Source of the DNA: Zingiber officinale
Lineage: Eukaryota; Streptophyta; Magnoliopsida; Zingiberales; Zingiberaceae
Direction: 5' to 3'
Assembly: GCF_018446385.1 (NCBI RefSeq)
Contig: NW_024589882.1
Coordinates: 37,901 to 101,900 of the forward strand
Length of the DNA stretch: 64,000 nucleotides
The notes under the pieces are model-generated. The model was not told the DNA's origin. It saw only the letters and a list, made by a program, of their open reading frames with translations, and did no database searches. Numbering within the stretch: position 1 is the stretch's first letter; each line of letters opens with the position of its first letter. The position numbers and the translations under genes are program-made. Of this stretch, positions 23,648 through 34,296 are shown in pieces.

Positions 23648-23781
23648 CGCCTAAGCTATTTTGGGGTTCTAATTATTTTTGCTACTTCCGCTACTCGGAA
23701 AATTCCGGAAAAATATCTAAAAATTCCATAAAAATCATAGAATAATTCTAAAACAAATTCGGGAATTTTTCGGGCTTTACA

Positions 23782-24300
23782 CCTTCTATAATCAACAACA
23801 CACACTATAAGTGATATCATTTCCCAACTTATCAGGCTTATTGATTTATCGAACTAAATCTCACCCATTGATAAATTAAAGAAATAAATATCAAATATAT
23901 GTGCTTGTTATTATATTAGGATTAAGAGCACACACTTCCATAATAACTGAGGTCTTTGTTCCTTCATAAAGTCAGTATAAAAGGAACGACCTCAAATGGT
24001 CCTACTCAATACACTCTAAGTGTACTAGTGTAATTATATAGTTAAGATAAACTAATACCTAATTACACTACGACCTTCCAATGGTTTTTTCCTTTCCATC
24101 TTGATCGTGAGCTACTGTTTATAATTTATAAGGAACCGATAACATGATCTTCTGTGTGTGACACCACACACCATGTTATCTACAATATAAATTAATTGAG
24201 CATCTACATCTATCATAAATGTAGACATTTGACCAATGTGATTCTTATTTCTAGATAAATGTTTATACCAAAAGCTAGGCTTTTAGTATACACTCTAACA
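23782..24300 (-). repeat. Copia LTR fragment (5' part, inverted)
   Basis: Aligns with 44258-44770 and 56752-57266 and ends ACACTCTAACA, the inverted LTR start. The gypsy element begins directly to the left, so it inserted into this LTR. The 5' host-side flank GTTTC does not match the CAGCA before 5646. Confidence 0.8.
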
Positions 24301-25022
24301 GTTTCCTACACGACCGACAATAGCAACCTCTTCGATTCATCTTCTATTTTGGTAAATTTATGTAATTCTATTCAATCTGTCTAGTTTTTGTTTCTAATCA
24401 ACTTCGTTGGCTCGCTGCTCTTGCTTGCGACGTTAGTTCTCTTGCTTTTGAAGCATTGTGTGTTTAATGTTTTGTGCGGTTACAAAATCAAGGGAAAAGG
24501 TGAGACCGTGAGAGGGACACAAGCAATTAAGGAAGGTCAATTATTCTTGTTCTCTTCTGCTATGATACTAATCCTGCTTAATTCCTATTAACTCTATCCA
24601 ATTCGATTCAATTAGTTTGCATGATTAAATTTGTTAGCTTATTGCATTTGAAATCTTTACTTCTAATTAGATACACTTCTGATAGATCATTTTAAATACT
24701 ATTTTGTATTATTCTTTTAGGCTTAAATCTATCTTACCATTGAATCTTCATTAGTGCATTTCATTTTACATTCTTGTATTATATGTTTACTAATGTCTTA
24801 TCTAATTTTTCTCAATGTCAGTGGCCTATTTTATCTTTGTAGCTTAGTAGCTCTGTGTGCACATTGTAATTAGTTCAAAGTTATTTATATTTCTTAATGC
24901 TTATATTTATAAATAAATCTCAAGTTATTTTCTTGATATATTTGATTGTCTGACAATTTACTATTTACTAGTCTAATACTATTTAATTATGACCAAACTA
25001 AATTTTTATTGGCTCTTGTCAG
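24301..25022. other. AT-rich noncoding DNA before a kinase exon
   Basis: No coding feature supported. It is probably intron of the former BSK-type gene, given the acceptor CTTGTCAG at 25015-25022. Confidence 0.4.
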
Positions 25023-25172
25023 GCACTAGATTTGATAAGAGGAAAGAACTTATTGATGATAATGGATTCATCCCTGGATGGGCAATATGCTAATGAGGAT
25101 GCTACAAAGTTAGTGGAACTTGCTTTAAAATGTCTACAATTCGAGGCAAGAGATGCACATAGTAATTTATAG
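25023..25172 (+). pseudogene. BSK-type receptor-like cytoplasmic kinase exon relic
   Basis: After an AG acceptor the frame reads [20 protein letters not shown], then [20 protein letters not shown] and EARD. This is the C-terminal lobe of the kinase domain of brassinosteroid-signaling kinases, normally followed by RPNxKxL and a TPR-like tail. Here the frame departs after EARD and stops at 25172. No neighbouring BSK exon was recognised on either side within several kb. It is a single-exon relic of a degraded or captured gene. Confidence 0.7.
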
Positions 25173-26011
25173 TGTTTACTTCATATTGTTACATAATTTG
25201 TAGCCTATGATATTGATATTATTTATCCTTTTAGAGATTTGGATTATGGGTTTATTGATTTTGATAGTGAAATAAGACAAGACTTTTGGCTTTCATATTT
25301 TGAAGTGTTGATGAATTTTTACACTAAAATAGTAATAAGATATAATAAGGAGGAGCCATTTTTTTTAAGCTCGACTCAGGCCATCCAAATTTCAGGTACG
25401 ACACTATAATTATGAAGGCGTGTAGTTCAATGTCAATTTATTCAAAGGCAGTACCTTAGCCTTTAATTACAATGTCAATATTCGCATGTGGTTGGTATGT
25501 TATTCTTTCTCCATCCTCATTTATTTTGTACTTTTATTCTCCGACCGTTTTTTTACGATGTCATGTTATTATTTTTATAAAAAAATTATTATTCGGCGCA
25601 AATTAATTGCCCTTTGGAAATAAGATATATACATTGCTATGTTTCAAACATTAAATTTTCTCTCTTACCTTACACTCAATTTTATATTAGGAAACATCCA
25701 TCAAAGTTTACCAAATCCAAAGAACTAAAATTATTAAATTATCCTCATGTATATAGAGCGGATCCTCTGATCTAGATCCATTCTTATAAATTGCTTACCA
25801 TATAATTAAAAAAGATTTATATTAGTAATAAGAAGATAAAAGGATGGTTTTACGGACATTTAATTAAAATTACTTTTTTAAAAGCATGTTGAAAATGAAT
25901 AAGTTGTTAATAAGTGAGATGGAATTTCTTTGTTCTATTCCAAACAGGTCAAATATTTTTTAAGTAAGTTTCTTCTCAATTAAATTTTCTTGACTGCCCT
26001 CTAAAATTTAA
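25173..26011. other. AT-rich intergenic DNA with an old repeat
   Basis: About 25485-25760 is alignable with about 4198-4540 (TGGTTGGTATGTTA and following). No gene seen. Confidence 0.45.
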
Positions 26012-27180
26012 ATTCCAAAAGTACATATAAATTTATTGAAGCTGTGTTTGGTGAGAATAATCAACCTTGCAATATAAGTAAGATTATATTATAAAATTAA
26101 TAATTTTATTTGGTATAATTTTAAACATATAATTTGATTATAAAAGATAATAAATTTTTAAAATCTGAATTACAAAGCTAATAGTACGTAATATGTACAT
26201 TTCAACCCTAGGACTTAATATGTCAAATATATTCTTAGTTTATTTTTTGCATCAACCGGTTGCTGTCGTCGTCGCTGACTGCCAGTTGCTGTCGTCGCGT
26301 CGATTGTTGCCGCTATCATTGGTCGCCAACCGCTGCCACCACCCCCATTGTCGATTGCCAACTGCCGTCGTCACTGCCCCCGTCGTCGGTCGCCAGTCGC
26401 CGCTGCCTCCCCCATCGCTAGTCGCCACCATCGTCGCCTGTTGTCTTCGCCGGCCACATTCGTCGGCCACTACCGACCGCCTCCTCCGTCGGCCACCGCC
26501 ATTGCCGCCTCCTCCATTGGCCACTGCAGGCCACCTTCGTTGGCCGCAACCTTCATCGACTGCCGCCACCACCATCGGCCACTGCCGCAGCCTCCTTTGT
26601 CGGTTGCTGCCACCGGCCGTTGACTGTGGACGAGCTCCGCCCGCCGATCGTCGGCAACCACCGGTGCCACTACTCGCTGTCGCCTTTGTCGCCAACCTTC
26701 GTTAGTAAAGGTCGCAGGATATTGTTGTCATTTTATAATAATATAAATTATAGTTATTATAAAAATAATAGACACCAAATAAAAGAATATAATCATCCTT
26801 GTAATTAAAGATTACATGCATACTATACAACTATTTAACCAAACATATTAATATAATATTAATTATATTACATTACAAATTTGATTACATTACAAGCTTA
26901 TTAACATTACGTCTAACCAAACATAGCCTAATGGGCTCCTACAAACATGTTGATCTAGTCTAAAAACTGGAGAGATGACATGTTGGCTAGGTGCCTGTGA
27001 GGTTGATTGAGCGAAGACTTTGAGTTGGCGAGATTAATGAGAAAAGAATGTGAACTGGCGGGAAAAGGGGCTTCTTCTTACTTCCTGCACACTACAAAGA
27101 GAGTAGACAAACTTCGGCACTAAAACCAAGGAAGGGGTTCTTAGCGTAAATCCTCCAACGCTCAAGTCAGTAGCTAACCG
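26012..27180. repeat. Direct repeat block, copy 1
   Basis: It aligns over its length with 27881-29037, spaced about 1.86 kb. The similarity begins at ATTCCAAAAGT and ends around CTCAAGTCAGTAGCTA, so it includes DNA on both sides of the terminal-inverted-repeat element 26041-26927. The block was therefore duplicated as a unit. Confidence 0.85.
26041..26927. mobile_element. Non-autonomous TIR element with GC-rich core, copy 1
   Basis: GCTGTGTTTGGTGAGA on the left and TCTAACCAAACATAGC on the right form an imperfect terminal inverted repeat, like those of hAT- or Harbinger-type miniature elements. The margins are very AT-rich. The core 26262-26700 is a GCC/CCG/CCA trinucleotide-rich tract. That tract keeps several frames open by composition and is not taken as coding. 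No clear target duplication. Confidence 0.55.
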
Positions 27181-27880
27181 AGCAGGTAGAAGAACAATAA
27201 CAAATAGCGTAATGTAGCACAGTGGAAAATTTGCATAAACCTAGCATGAGCATACCTAGCCAACGGAGAGTATCCCTTTATATACCACCTTTCATAATCT
27301 TCCTAATCATGAGCTGACATAGAATGTTGGATGTCAGAGGTTGTCGAGTGAGGGAAGATGGATAACCTGGGAGACATGTAGTCACCATTCGAGGAATCTT
27401 CCACCACCCATATGTGTACCCCTTTTATAACTTATGTTATTAATGAGATAGTTACAGGAATATGTTGTATGTCGGTTGATGGCAGTCATTTAGTCACCCT
27501 TGGAGAAGGTTCCATTCTCTGCCTTTGTTGTAATACAAGAATATTCTCTAACAGACGGTTATGATTCACTAATAATGTTGTCCCCTAAATATATCCCTAC
27601 CGAACACTTAGCTAACCGGATACATATTGTGGCGACAGATTGATATATAAGCAAGATACTAAGGCTCGTAAGGGCGTTCGACCGTTAGGGTTGCCCGAAT
27701 ATATGTCTTGTGATGCTAGAGATTTGATTATAAAGTAATAGAGAACCAAGCCCTATAGGTCCAACCGGTTGTATGATCGACGGACTATATGTTGGGATGC
27801 TTGCTTCTGAGGAATGGGGAGCTTAGCTTGGACAAGCCCGATCGGTACTTTTAGCCAATCATCCTTATACTTGGATGCTC
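27181..27880. other. LTR-like debris between the two repeat blocks
   Basis: A TATA-like stretch (CCCTTTATATACC, about 27270) and mixed-composition sequence follow the CTCAAGTCAG motif, as at 5430. It is probably part of an old LTR. No coding region. Confidence 0.35.
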
Positions 27881-29037
27881 ATTCCAAAAGTTCATATAAA
27901 TTTATCGAAGCTGGGTTTGGTGAGAATAATGGCCTTGTAATATAATTAACATTATATTATAAAATTGATAATTTTATTTGGTATAATTTTAAACATATAA
28001 TCTAATTATAAAAGATAATAAATTTTTATAATATGAATTAGATGGCTAATAGTAGTACATTCCAATCCTAAAATTTAATATGTCAAATATATTCCTAGTT
28101 CATTTCTTACACCAACCGGTTGTTGTCACCGTCCCCAGCCGCCAGTTGTTGCTGCCGTCGTCGGTCGCCGGTTGCTGCCTCCATCGTTAGTCGCCAACCG
28201 TTGCCACCACCCGATCGCCGATCGCCAATTGTCGCCGCCGCCGCCCTCATCGCCGATCGTCGCCGCCTCCCCCATCGTCGGTCGCCGCCGTCATCGCCTA
28301 CCACCTTCGCCAGCCACCTTCGTTGGCCACTGTCGGCCGCCTCCTTTGTCGGCCGCCGTCGTTGCCACCTCCTTCGTTGGCCACTGCCAACCACCTTCGT
28401 CGGTAATAGCCTTCGTTGATCACCGCCACCTCCATCGGTCGCCACTGCTGCCTCCTCCATCGACCGCCGCCACCGGCCGTCGACCGTGGACAGGCTCCGC
28501 CCGTCGATCATCGGCCGCCACTGGTGCCACCTCCCGCTGCTACCTTTGTCGCCAACCTTCGTTAGTAAAGGTTGCAAGATATTGTTGTTATTTTATAATA
28601 ATATAACTTATATTTATTATAAAAATAATGGAAACGAAACAAAAGAATATAATCATCCTTGTAATCAAAGATTACAAACATACTATACAACTATTTCACC
28701 AAACATAATAATATAATATTAATTACATTACATTACAAATTTGATTACATTATAAGCTTATTAACATTACGTCTAACTAAACATAACATAATGGGCTCCT
28801 ACAAACATGTTGATCCTGTCTGAAAACTGGAGAGATGATGTGCTGGGTAGGTGCCTATGAGATTGACTGAGTGAAGACTTTGAGTTGGCGAGATTAATGA
28901 GAAAAGAACGTGAACTAGTGGGAAAAGGGGCTTCTTCTTACTTCCTGCACACTGCAAGGAGAGCAGACAAATGTCAGCGCCAAAACTAGGGAAGGGGTCC
29001 CTAGCACAGACCCTCCGACGCTCAAGTTAGTAGCTAG
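27881..29037. repeat. Direct repeat block, copy 2
   Basis: Second copy of 26012-27180, with scattered substitutions and small indels. It contains the second TIR element (27910-28787). Confidence 0.85.
27910..28787. mobile_element. Non-autonomous TIR element with GC-rich core, copy 2
   Basis: The counterpart of 26041-26927, with ends GCTGGGTTTGGTGAGA and TCTAACTAAACATAAC. The GC-rich core 28117-28560 has diverged mostly by trinucleotide slippage relative to copy 1. Confidence 0.55.
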
Positions 29038-29190
29038 GTGAGGAGCAAAACCCTGCGAATTAGTGACATGTTGGCTGCTACTCCCCTTTGCTTTTGACCA
29101 CCACCTCATATTGACTTTAACTGTCATGTCATATTTTGACCCATTTATAATATACCGTATCACATGTGAATAGGTATTTTAATATTTTAT
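29038..29190. other. LTR-like flank
   Basis: Continues the LTR-like sequence of the repeat block, with a TATA-like CATTTATAATATA near 29142. No gene. Confidence 0.3.
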
Positions 29191-29325
29191 TGCAAAAGGT
29201 TGTTGTGTGACTTTATAGTCATGGATTCGAATTGTGAAAAAGATTTCTTACAATGCAAGGAAAAATTACATATAAAAGACCCAAAATGATCTGATTCATG
29301 AGTGAGTAAAAAAAAAAAAAAAAAT
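29191..29325 (+). mobile_element. SINE relic (Au-SINE-like)
   Basis: TGCAAAAGGTTGTTG, a B-box-like GGATTCGAATT, AATGCAAGG, AAAAGACCC and then a run of 16 A's follow the layout of plant Au-type SINEs. These are tRNA-derived, RNA polymerase III transcribed and mobilised by LINEs. The copy is diverged. Confidence 0.5.
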
Positions 29326-29849
29326 TCAATTAATCGAATCACATTTTTAAATTTTTTCATTCAATTAATTTATAAATTCATTTTTTTCAATATGTATTAT
29401 TTTTCTCAATTTATTTCGTTCAATTTTGATTTTATAATTTACAAAGAGGATTAAATTAAAAAATCATCAATCCAATGTTATATGGTAGACAGTAGACAGT
29501 GATATATTTGAATTGGATAATTACATAGCTCGATTGATTGATGATGTCGTTGATTCAGTAATTGATAAAATTAAATTTATTGATTTTGATAGTAAAATTT
29601 GATCAGTTTGTCTCTTAAAAAAAAATTGATTTGATTGGTAAAGTGCGCCGATCCTTCCTCATACTAAGTGAAACGGTAAAATCATAGATTTGTGCACTTA
29701 TTTAAGGAAAAATGTTAGAAATATTTTATAAAGATGTTAGGAATACTTTATGACATGTCCTTTATTAAGAAAATTTTAAAAAACATGATAATATTTTGAA
29801 ATGCATATATAATACAATAATGACACTATAAAAAGATCTTTATTTACAG

Positions 29850-30000
29850 ATGGACATGTCCTCTCGGATGGATCTAGAGGTTAGCGCATGAGGTGTTATT
29901 ATAATGAGGTCTGGGGTTCCAATTTCGATAAAGCTTTGTCACAATATTTAGACACGTTTTTTATAACAATTTGTTTTCACTATTTTCTCTTAAATTGATT
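29850..30000 (+). mobile_element. tRNA-derived SINE relic
   Basis: GGATCTAGAGGTTAGCGCAT resembles an A-box region and GGTCTGGGGTTCCAATTTC a slightly altered B box, at tRNA-like spacing. The tail is T- and A-rich. The remaining bases between 29326 and 30190 show no gene. Confidence 0.4.
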
Positions 30001-30191
30001 ACATACTTAAGCGTTGGAAGATGAATATCGATCATCTCTTCTACCCCAAGTTAGGATATCATGAAGTTTTCATTCAGTCACAGAAATGGAATTTCTGAAT
30101 AGCGTCTTAAAACTGCCATTTTAATTAAAAACTAAATTTCGCTATATATTTTTAATGAGCTTCTAGAGCATAACGCCAGGCTTAATTGAGC

Positions 30192-30199
30192 TATAAATA
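30192..30199 (+). promoter_or_regulatory. TATA box of the terpene synthase gene
   Basis: TATAAATA, 77 bases before the ATG at 30276, a usual distance for a plant core promoter with a short leader. Confidence 0.65.
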
Positions 30200-30275
30200 T
30201 AGACACACACGCTGCACTTATCCCACCAAATTGGAGTTCAGATTTAAGTTTTATTGATCGCAAACAAGAGCGGAA

Positions 30276-32567
30276 ATGGCAACTGGTCAAGTTATGTCTA
30301 TTTGCGCTCCCATGATTTCCATCCTCCCCCACCGCCCGATGATCGTTGCTGCCGTCGAGCAGCGTGGCCGACGGACGTTCAGGCGAACTCTGCACGTCCG
30401 ATCATGCAGTGGCACTAGTCATGTGGCTCCCTTGCGGCGGTCGGGGAATTATCACCCAAGCCTATGGACGGACAAGAGTGTGCAATCCCTCACGAGCACC
30501 TCCACAGTATGCGAGTGTAGTCGTTGTCGGTCGATCGTCGAAATTTTCTGTGTAACCTTGTTTTGTTTTCCGCAGTTGCAAAAAGAAGAGGAACGTGAGA
30601 GAATAAATGTACTGAAGGAACAAACCAGGAAGCTGATACGCGAGAAGCAGCAAGTAGCAGAGCAACTTCAACTGATCGACCACCTGCAACAGCTTGGCGT
30701 GGCTTACCACTTCAAAGACGAGATTGCAAACGTTTTAAGTCGTCTTCATGCTTCTTTAGACCATGTGAGCTCGGAGCTGAAGGACGATCTGCATGCCACA
30801 TCGCTGCTCTTCAGGCTCCTGAGAACGAATGGCTTCTCTGTTTCACAAGGTAATTAATCAATGATCACTAATTAATCAATCTATCGCTTCACAGTTCTGA
30901 TCATGCATGTTTGTTGCTGTATGCAAAATTAATTACTTAGATTTGTTCGAGAGATTTAGAGACGAGAAGGGAAACTTCGAAGCTCGCTGTGAGAATCAGA
31001 TCAGAGGGCTTCTGAGTCTGTACGAAGCTTCTTACCTCGAAAAGGAAGGAGAGACTTTGCTGAAGGAAGCCATGGATTTCGCAACCAAGCAGCTGAAAGG
31101 ATTCCTGGAGGAGGGATCTGTTCCTGAGACTGGCGGTCTCAGAGAGCAGGTGGCCCATGCGCTGCAGCTTCCACTGAATTGGCGGCTGGAGAGAGTGCAG
31201 CACAGGTGGTTCATTGAAGCATGCCGTGGCGACGACACTATCAACCCCCCTTTCCTGCTGGAGTTTGCTAAGCTCGACTTCAATCTGGTTCAGGACATGT
31301 ACAAGAGTGAACTCAGAGAGCTCTCCAGGTAAATTAACTGCAACTAATCTTTCAAAGCTTTTATAATAACAATTTCAAAGCTTAATTAATTAGTTTTACA
31401 TGTAGATGGTGGTCGGGGCTCGGGCTTGTAGAGAAGCTGCCATTTTTAGAGACAGATTACTTGAAAACTATCTGTGGACACTTGGTTTCACTTATGAACC
31501 AGAAAGTTGGAGATGCAGAATGATCCAAGCAAAGTCCATCTGCTTGATTGCATTGATTGATGATATTTACGATGTTTATGGAACCTTGGATGAACTCCAG
31601 CTCTTTACTGATGTCGTCGACAGGTGACAGCAGCACATTCACCATCATCGTCAAGTCATGTATATATGTTTTATCACGAGTATCGATCTAAGATCGAGTG
31701 AGTTTTGTTGCAGATGGGACTTAACTGCCATGGACAAGCTTCCAGAGTACATGAAACTATGTTTCTTTGCACTCTTCAACATGGTGCACGAAGAAGGCTA
31801 CTGGGTGATGAAGGAGAAAGGCTTGGACATTGTGCCTGGCTTAAAGAAAGAAGTAAATTAAATTATAAATACTATTTCAATTTTCTTCGTTTTGCTTCTT
31901 TGTTATTAATCAATTGTTGGTATATTAATTTTCAGTGGGGAAATTATGCAAAGCATACTTTGAGGAAGCAAAATGGTTCCACCATGGACAAACTCCCAAG
32001 CTCCAAGAGTACTTGGAGAATGGTTGGGTATCAATCTCTAATCCGATCATGCTATTTAATGCTTACTGCATGAGCAAAGACTTAACTGGAGAGGCCTTGA
32101 AATTTTATCCCAATTACCATGAGATCACACGCTCCTCCAACATACTTTTTCGTCTTTACGATGATATGGGAACTTTCACGGTAATTATCTAGATATATAT
32201 ACATTAATTGTATCTAGTCGGAGTAATGAATCTGATTGGAATCAAACAACATTTACTTGACTTACTACAGGATGAGATAGAAAGAGGTGATGTGGCGAAA
32301 TCTATTCAATGCTACATGCACGAGAAAGGTGTCTCAGAGGAAGTGGCACGTGCGAAGATAAGAGAATTGATGAGGAAATATTGGAGAGAATTGAATGGAT
32401 CTCTTACTTGGGATTCTCCATTAGAGGGGTACTTCAAGAATATAGCCGCTAACATCCCTCGAACGGCGCAGTTCTTTTATGATCACGAAGGAGATGGATA
32501 TGGCAAGGCAGATGGAGAAACTAAGTCTCAGATCATATTGCTATTATTCGAACCTATCCAAATTTAA
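30276..32567 (+). pseudogene. TPS-b-type (monoterpene) synthase gene with two frameshifts
   Basis: Seven exons fit the classic plant TPS pattern: 30276-30506, 30576-30849, 30941-31328, 31406-31623, 31714-31852, 31936-32180, 32271-32567. Residues 1-50 are Ser/Arg-rich, like a plastid transit peptide. RRSGNYHPSLW gives the RR(x8)W motif of cyclising monoterpene synthases. DDIYD (metal binding, exon 4), DDMGTFTDE (second metal site, exons 6/7) and the C-terminus KSQIILLLFEPIQI are present. Exon 4 is 218 nt instead of the usual 219: one T is missing in the run 31443-31447 before RDRLLENYLW. Exon 6 lacks one base near 31940 (TGGGGAAATTATGC). Total coding 1792 nt, two short of 598 codons. It would convert geranyl diphosphate to a monoterpene; the product cannot be told. 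It is either a young pseudogene or two assembly errors. AAATAAAT at about 32627 may be the poly(A) signal. Confidence 0.9.
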
Positions 32568-32680
32568 AATGAATTCATATAAATTGTACCCTCGTAGCCA
32601 GAGGGATCTATAAAATATTATCGAATTAAATAAATGGAAAGTTATTCTATTGTTATGTATCAACTTTAACAAATTTGGTA

Positions 32681-33300
32681 CACTACAAAAAAAAAATATA
32701 GGTTTATGAGAAAATATAGGTTTCTGAGACGAATTTATAAAAAAAAAATTCACTGTAAAATTTTTTGGGATGAATTCTGCGACAAAATTTTTTTCATCCC
32801 AAACCTCTTGTTGCCAACTTTTGGAACTAATATTTTTTTATTAAATTTGGCAACGAATTTGGGAACAAAATTGGCGAAGAATAATATATCCGTCCCCAAA
32901 TTCGTTCAAATTTGTAACAAAAACTCTATTCGTCGCAATATTGTATACAATTTTGGAACGAATATTTATTTTATTGCAAACTCAGCAATGAATTTAGGAT
33001 GAATTCGATGACGAATTATTTTTTTTTTTTGCCAAGTTTGTCCCTAATTTGGCGATAAAATTTGGCAATGAATTAGATTTTCGTTGCCAAATTCGTCGCT
33101 AATGTTCATCAAATATTATTCTTGTTGCAAAATTTGCGACGAATTTGGCAACGAAAATACTAATTTAATTTGCAACAAATAAATTTTTCGTCCCATGGAT
33201 TCGTCCCAGATTCGGCAACGAAATTGGAATGAAAATGGATTTGTTGCGAAATTATCGATATACAGTATTTATGATAAATTAGCGACACATTATTTTCGTT
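32681..33300. mobile_element. Orphan CACTA-type end with subterminal repeats
   Basis: CACTACAAAAAAAAAATATAGG starts a region full of GGCAACGAATTTGG / TTCGTCGC motifs in both directions, the layout of a CACTA subterminal array of a family different from the two large elements. No matching TTGTAGTG end was found downstream, so the element is truncated or its other half is displaced. Confidence 0.55.
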
Positions 33301-33360
33301 GACAAATTCATCCCTAAATTAAAAAAAATCACAAAAACAATATATTTATACAACTCAAAC

Positions 33361-33425
<65 letters not shown>
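33361..33425. repeat. (AC)n(AT)n microsatellite
   Basis: About 17 AC units followed by about 14 AT units. Confidence 0.95.
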
Positions 33426-33428
<3 letters not shown>

Positions 33429-34296
33429 TATAACAAATTCAAATAACATATTATATACATTCAACAAATCCTAATTAACATTATCACATCCTATTTCACA
33501 TACATCTATTAATAATTGAAATCAAATCATAATACAACAAATTCAAAGGTCTCAACAAGTTATACAATATGATAAACTTGAAGCTAGTAAAAACCATCCA
33601 TTTCATAGCAATGATAAATTAAATTATAAGAAGTACCTTGAAGCTAACTACAAGTATCCTAAATATGATACAACCAATTTTACCACATCAAATTGTTATG
33701 ATACAACCTATTTCACCATATCAAACAATAGCTACAAATATCCTCTTTCATCTGACATGGAGAGCATGAGATGCATTCTTAAAATTTCTATCATATGAAA
33801 ATGTCTCAAATGAAGAAAACACAAACTAGTCAAGATAAATTAGTTGATACTAGTCTTTTAGTACTTATGATTACTTGGTTGCTAGACAAACTCTAATCAT
33901 AATTCGAATTTGAACTAATAATGCAGTAGTAGCAAATTTCAACAAATTTATAAAAGAATGATACCCTTATTTAACTTTTCAAATGCAACTGATAAAAATA
34001 AATAAATAAAATTAAAAGTATAACATGTTCAACTAAGGGTGTGTTACTTAGTACTTACCCTTTTCTCCGATATATATTTCGCCTCACCAACTCTGTTACA
34101 AATAAATTAACAATATTAATTAAAATAAAAATTAGAAAAGTTAACAAGTCATGGATTAATGTTTAAAACACTAATTATGAGACAAATAATCATCATACAT
34201 AATTAAAATCATGAACAACCATCACCACCATCATCATCGCCACCATCATCATCATTGTCATGCGAAGGAATTTGACATCACCATCATCATCGTTAT
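33426..34296. other. AT-rich noncoding DNA
   Basis: No gene seen. It contains short CAT/CAC repeats (about 34210-34290, ATCATCACCACC type) just before the Cassandra element. Confidence 0.45.

Larger units (their letters stand above)
14639..23781 (-). mobile_element. Ty3/gypsy chromovirus, nearly complete
   Basis: Minus-strand element with 5' LTR 21489-23781, primer site 21474-21485, polyprotein 16606-21240, polypurine tract 16571-16582 and 3' LTR 14639-16570. The 3' LTR lacks its outer 361 bases, which are replaced by the CACTA element. The overlapping parts of the two LTRs are both 1932 bases; by eye I counted about 26 substitutions and no indel, near 1.3 %, so the insertion is young. The element sits in a copia LTR (continuing at 23782). 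The C-terminal chromodomain places it with the chromoviruses, probably the Tekay/Del group. Confidence 0.93.
21489..23781 (-). repeat. Gypsy 5' LTR, complete (2293 bp)
   Basis: The ends are TGTAAAGACCC and GGGCTTTACA, forming the usual short inverted repeat TGTAAAG/CTTTACA. It holds the palindrome array (21748-22035), a B-box-like tRNA relic (23637-23647) and, 20 bases from its end, a 28-base exact copy of part of the element's own pol (21509-21536 = 19261-19288). Confidence 0.94.

Noticed and set aside
26193-26705. Long open frames on both strands in the GC-rich core (also 28107-28606)
   Set aside because: Three frames are open at once over triplet-repeat DNA, the two copies differ in frame, and the products are low-complexity; composition explains them.
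30507-30575. Reading the first TPS intron as coding (the frame stays open)
   Set aside because: Its length is 69 nt with GTATGC...CGCAG borders, and removing it restores the usual TPS sequence between the RR(x8)W region and the next conserved helix.
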